NCBI GenBank assembly: GCA_949451265.1
Contig: CASTQR010000091.1
Coordinates: forward strand, 1 to 6,668
DNA: 6,668 nucleotides
Direction: 5' to 3'
Source of the DNA: an uncultured Eubacteriales bacterium
Lineage (GTDB): Bacteria; Bacillota_A; Clostridia; Oscillospirales; Oscillospiraceae
The translations under genes were made by a program, and so were the position numbers. Below, in pieces: positions 4,075 to 6,668 of this stretch. Under the pieces are notes generated by a model. It made no database searches. It was not told the DNA's origin and was given only the letters and a program-made list of their open reading frames with translations. Numbering within the stretch: position 1 is the first letter of the stretch; the number at the start of each line of letters is the position of its first letter.

Positions 4075-5184
4075 ATGGCAGACAACCAGCTCCAAACCGA
4101 GCAGCAGAACGAAACTCAAACCGAAACCCAGACTGAACCCCAGCCCGAGCCCCAAGCCGAGCCCCAGCCCCCCGCCCCGGACGAGCCCCCCGCCCCCGCC
4201 AAGGGCCGGGGGCCCTTCAAGCCCCTGTCCCTCCTGGCGCTGGCCCTGGCGGCGGCGCTGGCGGTGGTGTGCGGCTGGCTGTACGTACAGCGGCAGGCGG
4301 GGCTGGACGTACAGGGCGAGCTGGGCCGCCGTCTTGCCGCTTTGGAGCGGGAGCTGGCGGAGCAAAAGGGCGAGCTGGACACCCAGCGCCGGGAGCTGGC
4401 CCAGCGTCAGGCGGAGCTGGACGAGGCCCAGGAGACCATCGGCCTGCTATCCCAGTACACCCTGATCACCCCGGAGGGGGAGCCGCCGGAGTACACCGCC
4501 CTCTACCCCGACTTCTACGCCCCGGAGTGGGAGGGGGAGAAGGTGAGCGGCGGGAAGCTGTGCTGTCTCACCTTTGACGACGGGCCCTCCCCCAACACCG
4601 ACCGGATCCTGGACACGCTGGGGCGTTACGGGGTGAAGGCCACCTTCTTCGTGGTGGGGAACAGCGCCCGCTCCGCCGCCGCCCAGGAGCGGATGCGGCG
4701 GAGCGTGGCGGAGGGCCACACCCTGGCCATGCACAGCTGGAGCCATGATTATAAAAAGGTATACAGCTCGGTGGAGGGCTTTTTGGAGGACTTCTACCAG
4801 CTCTACCAGTACATACACCAGGTGACGGGGGAGTACCCGGCCCTGTTCCGCTTCCCCGGCGGCAGCATCAACGGCTACGACCGGGGGGTGTACCAGGAGA
4901 TCATCGCGGAGATGACCCGCCGGGGCTTCGTCTACTTCGACTGGAACGCCTCCGCCCAGGACGCCACCGTCCACCCCCGGCCCGCCTGGGAGATCTCCGC
5001 CGACTGCCTGAGGGGGATCGGCCGGGAGCTGGTGGTGGTGCTGGCCCACGACAGCGCCGCCCGGAGCACCACCGTGGATGCCCTGCCCGCCATCATCGAG
5101 GGCTACCAGAACGCGGGCTACACCCTGGCGGCCCTCCACCCCGGCGTGGAGCCGGTGCACATGGGGTACCCGAAAATACACTGA
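4075..5184 (+). CDS. Membrane-anchored polysaccharide (peptidoglycan) deacetylase, NodB family
   Basis: The 369-residue product has four parts: a cytoplasmic Glu/Gln/Pro-rich tail (about 1-48), one membrane helix (about 51-70), an extracytoplasmic coiled-coil (about 80-125, rich in ELA, ELD and RRELAQRQ) and a NodB domain (about 160-355). Catalytic motifs are all visible: TFDDGP at 166-171 (D168 base, D169 metal), HSWSH at 220-224 (two metal His), RFPGGS at 259-264, DW at 289-290 and LAHD at 323-326 (H325). The enzyme should therefore be active, removing acetyl groups from an amino sugar outside the cell, most likely in peptidoglycan, as lysozyme-resistance enzymes of this family do. ATG 4075 is ten bases after AGGAG; earlier in-frame codons would run through the leader hairpin. 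It has its own promoter, a WalR-type box and a terminator. Substrate specificity is inferred, not shown. Confidence 0.9.
   Translation: MADNQLQTEQQNETQTETQTEPQPEPQAEPQPPAPDEPPAPAKGRGPFKPLSLLALALAAALAVVCGWLYVQRQAGLDVQGELGRRLAALERELAEQKGELDTQRRELAQRQAELDEAQETIGLLSQYTLITPEGEPPEYTALYPDFYAPEWEGEKVSGGKLCCLTFDDGPSPNTDRILDTLGRYGVKATFFVVGNSARSAAAQERMRRSVAEGHTLAMHSWSHDYKKVYSSVEGFLEDFYQLYQYIHQVTGEYPALFRFPGGSINGYDRGVYQEIIAEMTRRGFVYFDWNASAQDATVHPRPAWEISADCLRGIGRELVVVLAHDSAARSTTVDALPAIIEGYQNAGYTLAALHPGVEPVHMGYPKIH
4111..4170 (+). repeat. In-frame 12-base tandem repeat encoding an E-x-Q-x tail
   Basis: Codons 13-32 of the deacetylase encode five units of Glu-x-Gln-x: ETQT, ETQT, EPQP, EPQA, EPQP. The DNA units are 12 bases and partly degenerate. 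The tract lies in the predicted cytoplasmic tail before the membrane helix. Such tracts can change copy number by slippage. Confidence 0.75.
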
Positions 5185-5189
5185 GCCGC

Positions 5190-5218
5190 GACCGCCTGCC
5201 GCATGGCAGGCGGTCTTT
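5190..5218 (+). terminator. Terminator after the deacetylase gene
   Basis: An 11-base perfect stem (5190-5200 / 5205-5215) with a GCAT loop follows the TGA by five bases. The T-run is only TTT followed by C-rich DNA, so release may be incomplete, but the stem is strong and correctly placed. Confidence 0.75.
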
Positions 5219-5260
5219 CCCCTTCCCCCTGAGGGGGGCGGGCTTCGCGCGGAATTTGAA
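5219..5260. repeat. Partial copy of the palindromic intergenic repeat
   Basis: CCTTCCCCCTGA at 5221-5232 is identical to the core at 1291-1302 and is likewise followed by a G-run that can pair back with the C-run. The rest diverges, including a TTCGCGCGG stretch. It looks like a shortened or related member of the repeat near gpr. Confidence 0.35.
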
Positions 5261-5269
5261 CCCACCCCC

Positions 5270-5298
5270 TTGTGCTGGGCGGGGGGATCTGCTATACT
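5270..5298 (+). promoter_or_regulatory. Extended -10 promoter of the FAD dehydrogenase gene
   Basis: TGC directly before TATACT (5293-5298) gives an extended -10. TTGTGC (5270-5275) is a weak -35 with the right first three bases at 17-base spacing. The start point is near 5305, with a leader of about 43 bases carrying GGAGAGGAG. Confidence 0.65.
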
Positions 5299-5347
5299 GT
5301 AGTCTGTATTGCTATGCGCCCAACAACATTGGAGAGGAGCCCCCTTA

Positions 5348-6668
5348 ATGAATACCAACTACGACGTGATGATCCTGGGCACCGGCGAGGCCGGCATCTA
5401 CGCCGCCTACGAGCTGGCCCTGAAAGCGCCCGCCGCCCGCGTGCTGGTGGTGGACCGGGGGGCGGACATCTACCGCCGCCAGTGCCCCATCGTGGCGGGC
5501 AAGGCCAGGGCCTGCGTCCAGTGCAGGGTGTGCGGCACCATGTGCGGCTTCGGCGGGGCCGGGGCCTTCTCCGACGGGAAGTTCAATTTCACCACCGCCT
5601 TCGGCGGTTGGCTCACCGACTTTCTGGAGCAGTCCGAGGTCATGGAGCTCATCGACTACGTGGACGCCCTCAACGTACGCCACGGCGCCACCACCCAGGT
5701 CTACTCCACCGCCACCCCGGAGGCCCGCGCCCTGGAGCGGGAGGCGCTGAAGTACGACCTGCACCTCCTCCAGGCCCGGTGCAAGCACCTGGGCACGGAG
5801 AACAACCTCAAGATCCTCACCAGCATCTACGAGGCCATCCGGGACAAGCACACCTTCCGGTTCGACACCGCCGTGGAGTCCATCGAGGCCGGGGACGGCG
5901 TGTATACCCTGGTCACCGAGGGCGGGGAGCGCTTCACCGCCCCCTGCCTCATCGCGGGGCCGGGGCGCTCCGGGGCGGAGTGGTTCGCCAACCAGTGCAA
6001 GGGGCTGGGGCTGGAGCTGCTGAACAACCAGGTGGACATCGGCGTGCGGGTGGAGCTGCCCGCCACCGTGTTCGAGCACATCACCGGCGTGGTGTACGAG
6101 TCCAAGCTGGTGTACCGCACCAAGCAGTACGGCGACCAGGTGCGCACCTTCTGCATGAACCCCTACGGCCACGTGGTGGCGGAGAACGTGGAGGGCATCA
6201 ACACGGTGAACGGCCACTCCTACTCCGACCCGGCGCTGCGAAGCGAAAACACCAACTTCGCCCTGCTGGTGTCCAACCGCTTCACCTCCCCCTTCAACGA
6301 GCCCTACCGGTACGGCAAGCACATCGCGTCCCTGTCCAATATGCTGGCGGGGGGCGTGCTCGTCCAGCGGTTCGGAGATTTGGTGGCGGGCATCCGCACC
6401 AACGAGCACCGTATGTCCAAATCCTTCGTCCGGCCCACCCTCACCGCCGCCGTGCCGGGGGATCTGTCGCTGGCCCTGCCCAAACGGCAGCTGGACGACA
6501 TCATCGAGATGATCTACGCCCTGGACAAGCTGGCCCCGGGCACCGCCAACTACGACACCCTGCTCTACGGCGCGGAGGTCAAGTTCTACTCCGCCCGCAT
6601 CAAGCTGTCCCATGAGCTGGAGACGGCCCTCCCCGGCTTCTTCGCCGTGGGGGACGGGGCGGGGGTCA
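5348..6668 (+). CDS. FAD-dependent dehydrogenase with N-terminal cysteine cluster, 3' end missing
   Basis: The frame from ATG 5348 stays open to the window edge (440 codons). It begins NYDVMILGTGEAGIYAAYEL: a beta strand, GTGEAG (residues 11-16) and helix, the Rossmann site for the ADP part of FAD, with acidic D36 ending the second strand. A cysteine cluster follows: C46, then C56, C59, C62 and C66, then GFGGAGAFSDGKFN at about 67-80, a block I associate with the COG2509-type FAD dehydrogenases. The end FFAVGDGAGV (431-440) is the second FAD contact usual near the C-terminus, so perhaps 25-40 residues are lost. AGGAG ends eight bases before the ATG. The electron donor and substrate are unknown. 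The cysteines could bind an iron-sulfur cluster, which is inference. Conserved blocks and GC-biased third positions leave this frame in no doubt, despite long open frames overlapping it on both strands. Confidence 0.88.
   Translation, partial: MNTNYDVMILGTGEAGIYAAYELALKAPAARVLVVDRGADIYRRQCPIVAGKARACVQCRVCGTMCGFGGAGAFSDGKFNFTTAFGGWLTDFLEQSEVMELIDYVDALNVRHGATTQVYSTATPEARALEREALKYDLHLLQARCKHLGTENNLKILTSIYEAIRDKHTFRFDTAVESIEAGDGVYTLVTEGGERFTAPCLIAGPGRSGAEWFANQCKGLGLELLNNQVDIGVRVELPATVFEHITGVVYESKLVYRTKQYGDQVRTFCMNPYGHVVAENVEGINTVNGHSYSDPALRSENTNFALLVSNRFTSPFNEPYRYGKHIASLSNMLAGGVLVQRFGDLVAGIRTNEHRMSKSFVRPTLTAAVPGDLSLALPKRQLDDIIEMIYALDKLAPGTANYDTLLYGAEVKFYSARIKLSHELETALPGFFAVGDGAGV

Noticed and set aside
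5345..6613. Long open frame (422 codons) on the minus strand over the FAD dehydrogenase
   Set aside because: It is a shadow of the GC-rich plus-strand gene: low-complexity Gly/Val/His/Gln-rich translation without family motifs, while the plus frame from 5348 has GTGEAG and FFAVGDGAG.
5272..6615. Long plus-strand open frame (447 codons) in another frame across the same region
   Set aside because: The translation is Arg/Gly/His-rich noise. The real frame is offset and stays open to the window edge, so it has no stop inside the window.
1..6668. CRISPR array, tRNA, rRNA, riboswitch or insertion-sequence transposase
   Set aside because: No regularly spaced direct repeats, cloverleaf, conserved rRNA blocks, known aptamer core or transposase motif was seen on either strand.

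Overview
The window reads as chromosomal DNA from a GC-rich, spore-forming Gram-positive anaerobe. I infer a member of the Oscillospiraceae (Flavonifractor / Oscillibacter / Lawsonibacter type). The reasons are a germination protease gene (gpr), a YerC/YecD TrpR-like regulator, Firmicute-type promoters and strong AGGAGG ribosome sites in very GC-rich coding DNA, and a palindromic intergenic repeat of a kind I associate with that group. No species can be named from the sequence alone.

Layout, left to right. (1) 1-188, minus: 5' part of rpsT (ribosomal protein S20), starting at TTG, with a textbook housekeeping promoter and a small leader hairpin. (2) 379-1275, plus: gpr, divergent from rpsT, with a plausible sigma-G promoter. 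(3) 1287-1371: a palindrome-rich intergenic repeat between convergent genes. (4) 1373-1672, minus: yerC-like regulator. (5) 1824-2996, plus: metallophosphatase with C-terminal SH3-like repeats, divergent from yerC, ending at a strong terminator. (6) 3027-3308, minus: an unrecognised 93-residue protein converging on the same terminator. (7) 3309-3433: an AT-rich divergent control region with inverted repeats. (8) 3434-3885, plus: two adjacent small Cro/CI-type genes; the second is broken by a one-base frameshift. (9) 4075-5184, plus: a membrane-anchored polysaccharide (probably peptidoglycan) deacetylase. It has a strong promoter, a perfect match to the WalR box upstream of it, and a GC-only hairpin in its leader. 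(10) 5348-6668, plus: an FAD-dependent dehydrogenase with an N-terminal cysteine cluster, running off the right edge about 30 residues before its expected end.

Most genes are single transcription units with their own promoter and terminator, so this is largely core chromosome and not one large operon. The exception is 3300-3900. There the base composition drops, and the small divergent protein, the repressor-like gene and the damaged second repressor gene look like a remnant of a mobile element or toxin-antitoxin-like module. I see no convincing wholly new system. The best leads are the WalR-type box at the deacetylase, the divergent operator region, and the cysteine cluster of the FAD enzyme.
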